Below are positions 34,645 to 45,087 of a DNA stretch of 64,000 bases, one piece after another (position 1 is the first letter of the stretch; the number at the start of each line of letters is the position of its first letter). Source of the DNA: Maylandia zebra (Eukaryota > Chordata > Actinopteri > Cichliformes > Cichlidae); assembly GCF_041146795.1 (NCBI RefSeq), contig NC_135184.1, positions 2,319,967 through 2,383,966 of the forward strand, read 5' to 3'. The translations under genes were made by a program, and so were the position numbers. The notes beneath the pieces were generated by a model. The model did not search any database, was not told where the DNA came from, and saw only the letters and a program-made list of their open reading frames with translations.

Positions 34645-37600
34645 GTGGGTTACTAGTCCTCAAAATGACTAATCCGATTGTTCAGTCTGACGTCACTAGC
34701 CGTGTCTGGGTCTAAACTCCGCTGCAGGTCCATATATCAAACGATCACTATGGCATTACTGAGAGTTGAAAAACTGTCTAAAATCTTTCATCTTTAATAA
34801 AATGATCAGCGTTCTGCTCTACCAGGTGTAACAATTGAGTTTAACATCCAGGCATCCATGAAAACGGAATTTATGACATTTAACAGAGTTAGAAGTTAGC
34901 AGGGAGTTAGCTCGCTAGCTTCTATCTAAATACAATATAGCATGTCCTGACTGCGGGGTTTTGGAAACAAATTAAAATGTACAGCTCTGTTATCACTTCC
35001 AGCATAAATGAAGACAGAAAACTAAACAGCAGTGACGTTTGTAGGGTTACTGAAGTTGGGCTAGCTGGTATATAATGATGTGCTACGTGACCGCTAGCGA
35101 CACAGCTATGTTAGCATAATATACCATACCATACCAACTTTATTTATTAAGCACTTTAACATAAAACCAGAGTTTCACAAAGTGCTGTACATGCTAATAG
35201 CATACGTAAAGAAAATTAAAATGAGATACGATAAAATAAATAGATAAAATAAATTGAAACATGTTAACGATAAAATAAATAGATAAAATAAATTAAAACA
35301 TGTTAAAACAAATTGAGTCAACCCCTCTAATCAATGCCAAAGGCTTCAGCGAATAAATATGTTTTAAGAAGACTTTTAAATTCAGAGAGAGAAGAGGCCT
35401 GCCTAACATGCAAGGGTAGATCATTCCACAACTTTGGAGCTGCTACAGCAAAAGCACGATCACCTTTAAATTTATACTTAGTTTTCGATTGGCGGACCTA
35501 AGGGAACGGGCAGGTGTATATAGTTGTAGTAGCTCCGAGAGGTAGGGGGGGCATTAAGAGATTTAAAAGCAAATAAGAGAATTTTAAAAACAATCCTAAA
35601 ATGTACAGGTAGCCAGTGGAGTGAAATTAAAATTGGGGTAATGTGCTCAAACTTTTTTGTTCCAGTTAAAAGACGTGCTGCAGCATTTTGCACAACCTGC
35701 AGGCGCCTAATGGACGCATCACTAACCCCAAAATAAAGTGCATTACAATAATCCAGCCTAGAAGTAACAAAGGCATGAATTACTGTCTGAAAATGCTGTT
35801 TCGATAAGATAGGCTTTATTTTGGCTAATTCCCTCAAATGAAAAAAGCTAGATCTTACAACAGCTCTGACCTGGCTTTCAAGTTTAAGATTTGCCTCTAT
35901 TTTAACTCCCAGATTAGTGATGACTGGTTTAACATACTGTGCCAGTGAACCAAGATCTATAATAGTGGCCTCAGAAACGCCACCAAAAACCATCACTTCT
36001 GTTTTCTGTTCATTAAAATGTAAAAAGTTCAAAGCCATCCAAGTCCTTATTTCATCAAGGCATCTGAGCAGCGGGTCTACTGAGAAGCCATTTATCTTTT
36101 TAAGTGGGAAATAAATCTGGGAGTCATCGGCGTAGCAGTGGAAAGAAATCCCATGTTTCCTGAAAATAGACCCAAGGGGTAGGAGATATAGAGAGAAAAG
36201 AAGCGGGCCTAAAACTGAACCCTGTGGAACCCCACATTGCAGAGAAGCAGCAGAGGATACAAACTCCCCTAGTTTCACAGAGAAAGTTCGCTCTGCCAAA
36301 TAGGATCTGAGCCACTGCAGTGCGGTACTCCGCATACCCACCAACTGCTCTAAACGGGAAATTAAAATATTATGATCCACTGTATCAAAAGCAGCAGTTA
36401 AATCTAACAGCACAATAATAACACAGTCACCTGAGTCATTTGCCAAAAACACATCATTAAAAACTCTTAAAAGGGCAGATTCAGTACTATGTAAAGCTTT
36501 AAAACCAGATTGGAAAACTTCTAAAATACTGTGTTCTTCTAGGAAGGACATTAATTGCTTTTAAACTACCTTTTCAAGAATCTTTGAGATAAAAGGCAGT
36601 TTGGAAATAGGTCTGTAATTCGCAATAATATCAGGATCAAGAGCAGGTTTTTTGAGTAGAGGCTGAATCACTGCATGTTTGAGATTGACAGGTACAACAC
36701 CAGAGGACAGACTACTATTTACAATGGATTGTACAGCTGATGCTATAGTGAGAAAAACCTCTTTGAAAAATCGAGGAGGGAGAGCATCATAAGGGGAACC
36801 TGAGGGCTTGATGTGAGCAACCAATTCCTGCAGGCAGAGCATGGAAACTGGCTCGAACCTGTCAAAGACAGCAGAACTAGGGACAGGGGTAGAAGGGTCG
36901 AGAATGGACTGGGAAGTCTGCGCTTTGACAGATAGCACTTTATCAATAAAAAAGTGTAGGAAGTTTTCACAAATTTCCTGAGAAGACTCGACACCAGCAG
37001 TCTGTGGAGCATGAAGGACCATGTCAATAGTCTTAAATAAGACATGAGGCTTACGACAATTTGCCTGAATAATAGCAGCGAAATGTTTCCTCTTAGCATC
37101 TTTTACAGTTTTCTGGTAAGAATTCCAGTAATCTTGTAACATTTGGTATGACACCTGAAGTTGATCCTTCTTCCATTTACGTTCAGCTCTCCTACACTTT
37201 CTTCTGGCAGCCCGGGTGTCTTCATTCAGCCAGGGTTCAGATTTGGCTTTAACTTGCTTAAGCTTAAAGGGGGCCAATGAATCTAAAGCAGTTTGGCAGA
37301 CAGAATAAAACCACGTACTCAGCTCTTCTGTATCATTGCATATGAAATCAGGAAGGCTGCCGTTCTGATTAAAAACAATAGAGAACTGTCCAGCAGAGGA
37401 AGGGTTAAAAATACGACAGCTCCTACTAGCAACAGGAGGAAGATTAACTTTAGTACAAGGAAGAAAAACCTCAAACAGGACAGGCCTATGGTCTGACCAT
37501 ACAACATCACAAACCTCTAAGTTAGAGACAGGTAAATTGTGAGTTAAAACAAGATCCAACGTGTGCCCATATTTTTGTGTAGGCACAGACACAGGTTGCA

Positions 37601-38117
37601 CAAGATCAAAAGAGTCAATAAGATTTAAAAAGTCCTTTGCCATTGGCTTGTCAGGGCAGCACACATGAATATTGAAGTCCCCAATAATAAGGACATGATC
37701 ATATAAACAAGCTAACTTTTTTTCCACTCGATAAAAGTTAACGTGAGTGTTCTCGGTGGTCAGGAACAAATGTAATCGCATGGCAGGATGCTGTAAAAGG
37801 ACCAAACTTCAGCCAGGAGAACAACTGAGATAATCCATCCACAATACGAGGTTAGTCATTCATATACTGCTGCATGGGCTGGGCTGTAGTTACATCCTAA
37901 GGTTTTAAAAACTGAGCTTAAATAAATGATTAGTGGTAATAAAAGCCGAGGGAGGGCAACAGGGATCACTGACTGTTTTAGGAGCTTTTTGAGATCAAAT
38001 AGAAGAAAATACGTAACATTAAACATGTTAACAACACAAAAGCCATATTAAACGCAGACTACTTTAGACCCGGAAGTAGGATTCGTCGCGTCATCACTGA
38101 ACAACCGGATAGGTAAC
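34645..38117. mobile_element. DNA transposon, split by an L2 LINE
   Basis: The two halves (34645-35120 and about 37830-38117) carry related inverted ends: CCGATTGTTCAGTCTGACG near 34675 and the complement of CCGGTTGTTCAGTGATGACG near 38107, each followed inward by GGGTCTAAA. There is no coding capacity in the halves. The superfamily is not certain, and no clear target duplication was found. Confidence 0.5.
35121..37829 (-). pseudogene. L2-type LINE, one in-frame stop
   Basis: Minus-strand ORF from about 37805 to 35478, with the C-terminus continuing in another frame to about 35326. It carries the second half of the endonuclease (IGDFNIHVCCPD, then WSDHRPVLFEV), RT fingers (NYRPISKLPFISKILEKVV), motif A (DLTAAFDTVDHNIL), CGVPQGSVLGPLLFSLYLLP and the catalytic box FHCYADDSQIYFPL. 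One premature TAA at 36561-36563 interrupts it, and a frameshift near 35530 damages the end. The 3' end is a TGGTA-repeat tail at about 35121-35140. A 5-bp ATAAT is found at both edges (35116-35120, 37830-37834). The N-terminal endonuclease half is missing. Confidence 0.82.
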
Positions 38118-38539
38118 ACAGTAGAAGCACTAAGACTGTTGTGAACTCGTGAATGAAAGTATACCGTTATAAGTTAAGTACTGTTGAAGTATTGTGTTTT
38201 GAGTGAGATCGTGATGTGAACGTGATCGTGCTAGGCTAATGGACTGGCTAGCGGGGGAAGTGAGCTTCAAGTACCGTAGCGATGCTAAGGCACGTTCTCA
38301 GTTGTGTGTTCTCTATATGTCTTGTTGAAGTAAGACAGGATGCAAAGGCTGTAACTAATGCTTGCATAGCTGCTCATGTGCTGTATATGAATGGTTATTT
38401 GCTATTCACGGGCTGTGAGTTACAGTACATTGTATTTCTTGATGCAGTGATATGTATGTGTAACAGGAACAAAGGCTGAGGCAACCTGGTCACTGCGAGC
38501 CAATGTTATCTATATTTATGATGGTTAATGTATACTCGC
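38118..38539. other. intergenic, unclassified
   Basis: No recognisable coding domain. It could be part of the element that supplies the 68-bp motif just downstream. Confidence 0.35.
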
Positions 38540-38844
38540 CAAGGTTATTCCTGTACTTTTGACAATACGCTGACAGCTGTTATGCCACACGTTACAAAGA
38601 ATTGCTGGTTCTTATGAGAGGCGATTAATGACTTGTTCCCCTGTTGATGAGCAGAATAAATCCTGCAGTTGAATCGTGAACAAGTTCATGATCTGTGCCT
38701 CTTTATTTCAATACACAGCTGCGGGATCTAGGATCGCACCCCTCCCAGGCACCTGTCACACCAAGGGGGCAACATCATCTCGCCTCAAATATTGTTATAG
38801 CCGTCTGCAGCTGGTCCAAAATGCTGCAGCACGGTTACTAACTG
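38540..38844 (+). repeat. 305-bp flank of the LTR element, copy 1
   Basis: Contains the 68-bp motif (38651-38718) and then an L2 coding scrap (SRLKYCYSRLQLVQNAAARL) that stops at ACTG, the target site of the LTR insertion. The same 305 bp recur at 44453-44757 with one difference noticed (G against C near 38750). Confidence 0.85.
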
Positions 38845-39174
38845 TGTCACAACCCGGCTCATAGGAAGTGACAAACAAATGGGAGACCACACACAGGCTT
38901 TTAAAGACTGTAAGACATATTTAATGAAAATAAGGTAAAGCAACTTAAACACAAGTTAAAGGACATAACAGCCATAACTGAAACTTCCAAATAAACATAA
39001 CACGTGCCAGAGGGAGCCAAAAGCCAGCCTCCCTGGTTCAGTCAAGGTGTCTTTATATACACTGGGACTGGCCCTCTCAGGTGTGCTGCATCAATAATTG
39101 GGTCAGCTCCACCTACCTGCAAGAAACAGGTAAAAGAAGAAGCAAAACACAAGGCCAGCCCACTGGCCGTCACA
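38845..39174 (-). repeat. 3' LTR of a Gmr1-like Ty3/gypsy element
   Basis: A 330-bp LTR reading TGTGACGG to TTGTGACA on the minus strand. It appears identical to 44758-45087. It is preceded on the minus strand by a polypurine tract (ATGGGGGGAAG) directly at its boundary. Outside it lies ACTG (38841-38844), matching ACTG after the other LTR (45088-45091), a 4-bp target duplication. Confidence 0.88.
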
Positions 39175-39453
39175 CTTCCCCCCATAGAACAGGGTCTCAC
39201 CCTGAATTGGCAAACACACTTACATTATGAATTTGCAACTAGAAGAACTAACATATATCAAATACATAACATATATATACACACACACACACACACACAT
39301 GCACCCTCACTTTCAACACCTTTTGTATGCTCAAAAAATCATCTTCAGCTCAACTCCAACCTCAGCAACCTTGGTACCTAGGAGCAATTTAAGAGGAAGG
39401 AAAACGATACTGGAGAGGACATACTTCAAGCATATGAGGAGTGAAGCTGCTGG
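39175..39453 (-). other. 3' untranslated region of the Gmr1-like element
   Basis: Between the ORF stop and the polypurine tract. It contains a short (CA)n tract near 39278-39300. Confidence 0.7.
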
Positions 39454-42400
39454 TTACAAAGGGGCATGGGACAAAGCATCTGCCAAGACATTATCTTTGC
39501 CCTTAATGTGCTGGATATCCAAATTGTAAGGCTGCAAAAAGAGAGCCCACTGCATGAGCCTCTGATTTGGGTTCTGCAATGTGTTCAAGAAAGTGAGAGG
39601 GTTATGGTCAGAAAATACCTCAATTGGCCGAGCAGAATCTAAATATACCCTAAAATGCTGCAAGGCCAAGACTAATGCCAAAGCTTCCTTCTCAATGACC
39701 GAATAATTCAGCTGATGGGAGTTGAACTTCTTGGAATAGAAACTAACTGGATGTTCCGTACCTTGCTTGTCAGCTTGGACTAGAACAGCACCTGCACCAA
39801 TGTGGCTTGCATCCACATACAGCTTGAAGGGCTGATCCAGACGAGGGGCTAAAAGCACAGGTTCAGAGCACAGTAAAGCTTTTACATCCCAAAAAGCTTG
39901 CTGGCATGCTGCAGACCAAATAAACTTTACCTTGGCCCTCAACAAATCAGTCAGAGGAGCAACCACTGTTGAGAAGTTTCGACAAAAACAGCGATAATAA
40001 CCGACCAGACCCAAAAATCTCATGAGTTCTTTTTTGGTTACCGGAACAGGGAACTCTTTGATGGCCAACACCTTTGCATCAACTGGCCTCACATAACCTT
40101 GGCCCACAACCTTACCAAGATAGGTCACAGTTGCTTTTGCAAATTCACATTTTGCCAGGTTGATAGTCAGATTTCCCCAAACTAATCTTTCAAACAGAGT
40201 GCGAATGCGATCCAGATGAGCCTCCCAGGTGTTACTATATACCACCACGTCATCTAGGTAAACAGCACAGCCTTCCGGCCCATTAACAACCATATTCATG
40301 AGTCGCTGAAATGTAGCTGGAGCATTGCGTAAACCAAAACCCATGACTGTATATGAATAAAGACCAGATGGCGTGATGAAAGCAGATATTTCCTGAGCTC
40401 TGGGAGTCAGCGGCACCTGCCAATATCCCTTCAACAGATCAAACTTGCTCACATATTCTGCTGCACCAACTTGGTCAATACAGTCGTCAATATGAGGCAA
40501 GGGGTAGGAATCGGGTTTGGTCACTGCATTTACCTTACGAAAGTCTGTGCAACAACGTGGTGATTTATCAGCTTTTTCAACCAACAAGCATGGGGAAGCC
40601 CAGCTTGATGACGACGGCACTGCAATGTTGTTTTCCAACATGTAATGAACTTCCTTATCGATTATTTTCCTCCTTACCTCAGAGACCCTGTAGAACCTCT
40701 GCCGGATTGGTTTTGTATCACCCACATCAATATCATGCTCTATCAAAGTTGTTTTAGAAGGTGTGTCTCCAAACAAGGTTGGATACCTTTTAATTAATGC
40801 AGACAGTTCTGCACATTTGTCAGCAGGCAAATGGCCCAACAGCACATCCAAGTTCTGAAGAGTTTCTGAATTCTTCAGACGGCCAAGCAATAAAGGATCA
40901 TCAGGTGCTGCCACATCCTCCCCCCCACAAACTGACTTCGCCACTGTACAAGCCGACAACCCTGGACTCGATGTGGAAGGAGAAACGAAAGAGCCCGACA
41001 GACCGACGGATAAGGGACGAACATGATAGGGTTTCAACAAATTAATATGGCAAAGTTGATTTCTTTTCCAGCGATCCGGGGTAGCAATCAGATAAGTCTG
41101 TTCAGACAGTTTTTGTACCACGGTGTAAGGCCCAGCAAACCGTGCCTGGAACGGTGACCCTGCAATCGGCAGTAAAGCCAAAACCTGGTCACCTGTACTA
41201 AACTGCTGCTCTTCAGAACGCCGGTCATAAAAATACTTCATCTTGACCTGAGCCTTCTCAAGGTTCCGTTTGGCCAACTGACCTGCCACATACAGTCTGT
41301 GCCGAAAACCATTAACATAATCTATCAAGTTCACTGGTGGTTCACCTGACAACCACTTATCGCACAGCACGGTCAACGGTCCCCGAACTTTGTGGCCAAA
41401 GACCAAGTCATTTGGGCTAAACCCAGTACTCTCCTGGCACACTTCACGCGCTGCCAACAGAAGCCACGGTAAACCTTCCTCCCAGTCACTCCTCATTTCG
41501 GTGCAATAGGCACATAACAAGGACTTCAGTGTTTGATGGAAGCGCTCTAAAGCACCTTGGCTCTGTGGATGATAAGGAGAGGCTTTATTATGCACAATAT
41601 TCAACAGCTTAAGAACTTGTGCAAATAGATGTGACGAAAAGTTTGATCCCTGGTCACTCTGAATAATCTTCGGTATGCCAAATATAGAAATAAACTGTGT
41701 CAAAGCCTTCACCACAGACTTAGCTGTGATGGTACGCAACGGATATGCAGCAGGATAACGCGTAACCTGGCACATTACAGTTAACAGATACTCCGAACCA
41801 GATTTTGATCGAGGAAGAGGGCCCACACAGTCAATGATCAAATGTTCAAATGGGTTACTCACAGCAGGGATGGGACAAAGTGGAACAGGTTTAATAGACT
41901 GATTTGGCTTACCTACAATTTGGCAAGTATGGCAGGTCTTAATGTAAGCTGAAACATCACGCTTAAGACGTGGCCAAAAGAAGTAGCGCAAGATGTAATT
42001 ATAAGTCTTCGTCACACCCAAATGCCCAGATTTGTCATGAGAACACTTCAACACCCCGTCACTGTATTTAGTTGGAACCACAATCTGGACAACTGGACTC
42101 CCAACACAGTCCAACCCTTGCGGAATCCACCTACGGACTAGTACCTCCTTCTGCAGAAAATAACCAGAGGCCGCACTTCTAGCGTCATCACTAGGTTGCA
42201 CTTTGTGAAACAGCTCAGTCAGTGAAGCATCAGCACGCTGTGCCTGAATTAACTCTTGCTGGGAAATGGACAAATGTTCAGGAACAATCAAATCTGGTTC
42301 AACCTGACACTCTTCTGCTTGAGTTACAGACTCTGCATCCCTTTTAGCTGCAGCCCTCGTAACAGCACAAGCTGCAAAGTCAGAAAAACCCTGTTCACAC

Positions 42401-44007
42401 TCATGGGACTCATTCAGAACTCTAGATTTAACAGGTAAAGAATTGTCAGCCCAGACTCGATTTCCAGCCAAATCATTCCCCAAAATCACATGTACGCCCT
42501 CAAGTGGCAAAGCAGGACGAACACCAAGGCAGATATCATCATCCACAAAACTGCATGACAGCCTGACTTTATGCAATGGGGCACAGATAGTGGTTAAACC
42601 CATGCCTTGAACAAGCACACACTCACCAGTATCAGTAACCTGTGAAAATGGCAACACGGAGGCTAAGATAAAAGAATCCTTCGCTCCTGTGTCACGCAAA
42701 ATCTTTACAGGAACTTTATGAACATCACCCAGGAGTGATGCAAACCCATCTGACACAAAATCCTCAAACCCCGAATAGCTCTCTGAGTCAGACTTAGTCG
42801 AAACTGGCGTCTCCCGAGAGACTACTGAAATTTCCCGTGCAGGAATGGTAAGAGCCGCAGGCTTAACCTGTTTACCTGTACGTGCCAACTTGCTTTTCAA
42901 CAAGGGACATTCTGCTTTCCAGTGTCCATCGCCATGGCAGTAGTTGCATGCTTGACCAAACTTACTGGGCTTCACACCACCAATGGCCTTCGCAGGGTCC
43001 GATGACATAAACTTAATTTGACCAAAAGCTCTAGTGGGAGCACCAACTGAAAAACAGTTTCTACCAACCTGCCCCTTATGTGCCAAGATATATTCATCTG
43101 CCAATTTAGCAGCGTCAGAAACGGTTGTCACTTCCCGTTCGGCAATGTAAGTGGCAACCACAGGAGGAACACACTCTTTAAACTGCTCCAATACCATCAA
43201 CTCACATAAGTCCTGAAAAGTTGTCACTCCCAGTGCCGAACACCATCTGTTGAAGTGTTTAGTTAAATCCCTCGCAAACTCTATATGCGACTGCTTATCA
43301 GACTTCCTCCATGATCTGAAACGTTGACGGTAAGCTTCTGGTACCAACTCATACGCCTTCAGAACTGCATCTTTCACAGTAGCAAAACTCTGACAATCAA
43401 CTGCACTGAGTGCTGAATAAGCTTCCTGAGCCTTTCCAGTCAAAACAGACTGTAACATAATCACACAGTCAGCTTCTGGCCATCCTCTCAATTCGGCAAT
43501 GCGTTCAAAAAGGGAGAAAAAGGCATCTGGCTCTCTTTCATCAAATTTCGGCACCAAGCGCAAATTACCCACAACATCAAAAGTTTCAACTCCTTGTGGA
43601 GAAGCCTCAACACCACCTGATAACTTGCCCGCCTTGATTAGGTCTAGCCGATACTGCTCTAACTCCAACTTTTCCTTTTCTAAAGAATGCCTTACACGTT
43701 CTTTCTCAATGCTCAGCTTGTCTCTTTCCATTTGTAAGAGTAACAACTCCTTTTGCTGCTCAAAAGACAAAGCAACGGCAGTTGAGACCACAGACTGATC
43801 AACCTCAGCCACTAAGGTCTGCATTTTACGTGGCAACACGCCTTTCTTTACTAATGCAGCCTTCAACACTCCTTTAATCTCATCTTTCAACCGTTTATCT
43901 CCAATGTCGACATCGTAATGTTCAGCAAGTTTCAAGAGTTGTTCTTTATTACAACTATTCAAGAGTTCCTCCGATGGAGACTGAACAAAAGCATCAACAG
44001 TAGCCAT
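39454..44007 (-). CDS. Gmr1-like Ty3/gypsy Gag-Pol polyprotein, intact
   Basis: One open frame of 1,517 residues from the ATG at 44007 (MATVDAFVQ); an ATG 22 codons upstream is also open but less likely. Numbered from that upstream ATG: coiled coil at about 100-145 (EKERVRHSLEKEKLELEQ), SCAN-like capsid region at about 170-335, CCHC knuckle CNYCHGDGHWKAEC (about 375-388), and protease with LRDTGAKDS (about 457), D-T-G active site. Integrase follows with HHCC (GHLGVTKTY to CHTCQ, about 675-710) and D-D-E core (LIIDCVG about 745, QSDQGSNF about 804, QGALERF about 834). Then RT with CTDFRKVNAV and the YLDDVVVY box (about 1270), and RNase H (KLYVDASHIGAGAV, about 1416). Integrase precedes RT, the reverse of most Ty3/gypsy elements and the hallmark of the Gmr1 group. 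Confidence 0.92.
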   Translation of the reverse strand: MATVDAFVQSPSEELLNSCNKEQLLKLAEHYDVDIGDKRLKDEIKGVLKAALVKKGVLPRKMQTLVAEVDQSVVSTAVALSFEQQKELLLLQMERDKLSIEKERVRHSLEKEKLELEQYRLDLIKAGKLSGGVEASPQGVETFDVVGNLRLVPKFDEREPDAFFSLFERIAELRGWPEADCVIMLQSVLTGKAQEAYSALSAVDCQSFATVKDAVLKAYELVPEAYRQRFRSWRKSDKQSHIEFARDLTKHFNRWCSALGVTTFQDLCELMVLEQFKECVPPVVATYIAEREVTTVSDAAKLADEYILAHKGQVGRNCFSVGAPTRAFGQIKFMSSDPAKAIGGVKPSKFGQACNYCHGDGHWKAECPLLKSKLARTGKQVKPAALTIPAREISVVSRETPVSTKSDSESYSGFEDFVSDGFASLLGDVHKVPVKILRDTGAKDSFILASVLPFSQVTDTGECVLVQGMGLTTICAPLHKVRLSCSFVDDDICLGVRPALPLEGVHVILGNDLAGNRVWADNSLPVKSRVLNESHECEQGFSDFAACAVTRAAAKRDAESVTQAEECQVEPDLIVPEHLSISQQELIQAQRADASLTELFHKVQPSDDARSAASGYFLQKEVLVRRWIPQGLDCVGSPVVQIVVPTKYSDGVLKCSHDKSGHLGVTKTYNYILRYFFWPRLKRDVSAYIKTCHTCQIVGKPNQSIKPVPLCPIPAVSNPFEHLIIDCVGPLPRSKSGSEYLLTVMCQVTRYPAAYPLRTITAKSVVKALTQFISIFGIPKIIQSDQGSNFSSHLFAQVLKLLNIVHNKASPYHPQSQGALERFHQTLKSLLCAYCTEMRSDWEEGLPWLLLAAREVCQESTGFSPNDLVFGHKVRGPLTVLCDKWLSGEPPVNLIDYVNGFRHRLYVAGQLAKRNLEKAQVKMKYFYDRRSEEQQFSTGDQVLALLPIAGSPFQARFAGPYTVVQKLSEQTYLIATPDRWKRNQLCHINLLKPYHVRPLSVGLSGSFVSPSTSSPGLSACTVAKSVCGGEDVAAPDDPLLLGRLKNSETLQNLDVLLGHLPADKCAELSALIKRYPTLFGDTPSKTTLIEHDIDVGDTKPIRQRFYRVSEVRRKIIDKEVHYMLENNIAVPSSSSWASPCLLVEKADKSPRCCTDFRKVNAVTKPDSYPLPHIDDCIDQVGAAEYVSKFDLLKGYWQVPLTPRAQEISAFITPSGLYSYTVMGFGLRNAPATFQRLMNMVVNGPEGCAVYLDDVVVYSNTWEAHLDRIRTLFERLVWGNLTINLAKCEFAKATVTYLGKVVGQGYVRPVDAKVLAIKEFPVPVTKKELMRFLGLVGYYRCFCRNFSTVVAPLTDLLRAKVKFIWSAACQQAFWDVKALLCSEPVLLAPRLDQPFKLYVDASHIGAGAVLVQADKQGTEHPVSFYSKKFNSHQLNYSVIEKEALALVLALQHFRVYLDSARPIEVFSDHNPLTFLNTLQNPNQRLMQWALFLQPYNLDIQHIKGKDNVLADALSHAPL

Positions 44008-44452
44008 AACAGCAAAGTATTGATTCTCGACATGCAATTTAAAACAGCACTTTCCCACTAACTGCCTAACCAAAATATACTTAACTAAAGCCTAGTCTTC
44101 ATGCAGTTACTTACGGTGGGTACTTATGCACTAAAAACCACCAGGAAGAGAAAGGCAACTGCACAAACAGCGACCCCCTCAATCCTGGGGACGTGCTCCC
44201 GAGACAACTGCTCTAACTGTGTTCACCGCAACAGAAATTTCAGTGAATGATTCTCAAGAGAGAAACACTCCTTCAACCTAACAGGGAAAGCACTGATTTT
44301 AACTTTGCATATTCAATAATCAACACAGCTCATACGCTCCAAAGTTGACACAAGACAGCACATCAACACTAGCTCAAGTCTACAGCAACAACAGTATTAA
44401 CATGACTGCCTCCACTCAATCTGCCTAACCCAAATGGCCTCCCAAACACACA
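44008..44452 (-). other. leader of the Gmr1-like element (5' part missing)
   Basis: Untranslated leader before the Gag start. It should continue to a primer-binding site next to the 5' LTR, but instead ends at 44452 against a second copy of the external flank. No primer-binding site could be recognised. Confidence 0.6.
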
Positions 44453-44757
44453 CAAGGTTATTCCTGTACTTTTGACAATACGCTGACAGCTGTTATGCCA
44501 CACGTTACAAAGAATTGCTGGTTCTTATGAGAGGCGATTAATGACTTGTTCCCCTGTTGATGAGCAGAATAAATCCTGCAGTTGAATCGTGAACAAGTTC
44601 ATGATCTGTGCCTCTTTATTTCAATACACAGCTGCGGGATCTAGGATCGCACCCCTCCCAGCCACCTGTCACACCAAGGGGGCAACATCATCTCGCCTCA
44701 AATATTGTTATAGCCGTCTGCAGCTGGTCCAAAATGCTGCAGCACGGTTACTAACTG
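44453..44757 (+). repeat. 305-bp flank of the LTR element, copy 2
   Basis: Near-identical copy of 38540-38844, including the 68-bp motif (44564-44631), the L2 scrap and the ACTG target. It sits inside the element's span where the primer-binding site and leader start should be. Confidence 0.85.
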
Positions 44758-45087
44758 TGTCACAACCCGGCTCATAGGAAGTGACAAACAAATGGGAGAC
44801 CACACACAGGCTTTTAAAGACTGTAAGACATATTTAATGAAAATAAGGTAAAGCAACTTAAACACAAGTTAAAGGACATAACAGCCATAACTGAAACTTC
44901 CAAATAAACATAACACGTGCCAGAGGGAGCCAAAAGCCAGCCTCCCTGGTTCAGTCAAGGTGTCTTTATATACACTGGGACTGGCCCTCTCAGGTGTGCT
45001 GCATCAATAATTGGGTCAGCTCCACCTACCTGCAAGAAACAGGTAAAAGAAGAAGCAAAACACAAGGCCAGCCCACTGGCCGTCACA
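44758..45087 (-). repeat. LTR at the 5' side of the Gmr1-like element
   Basis: A 330-bp copy of the LTR. On the minus strand it has a TATA box TATATAAAG (plus-strand 44964-44972) and an ATTAAA polyadenylation-type signal further along, so it could act as promoter. It is followed on the right by ACTG (45088-45091) and the other half of the interrupted L2 LINE. Confidence 0.85.

Noticed and set aside
38676..38864. Identical 62-codon frames at 38676 and 44589
   Set aside because: They run across a repeat, an L2 scrap and the LTR edge; duplication of the flank explains their identity.
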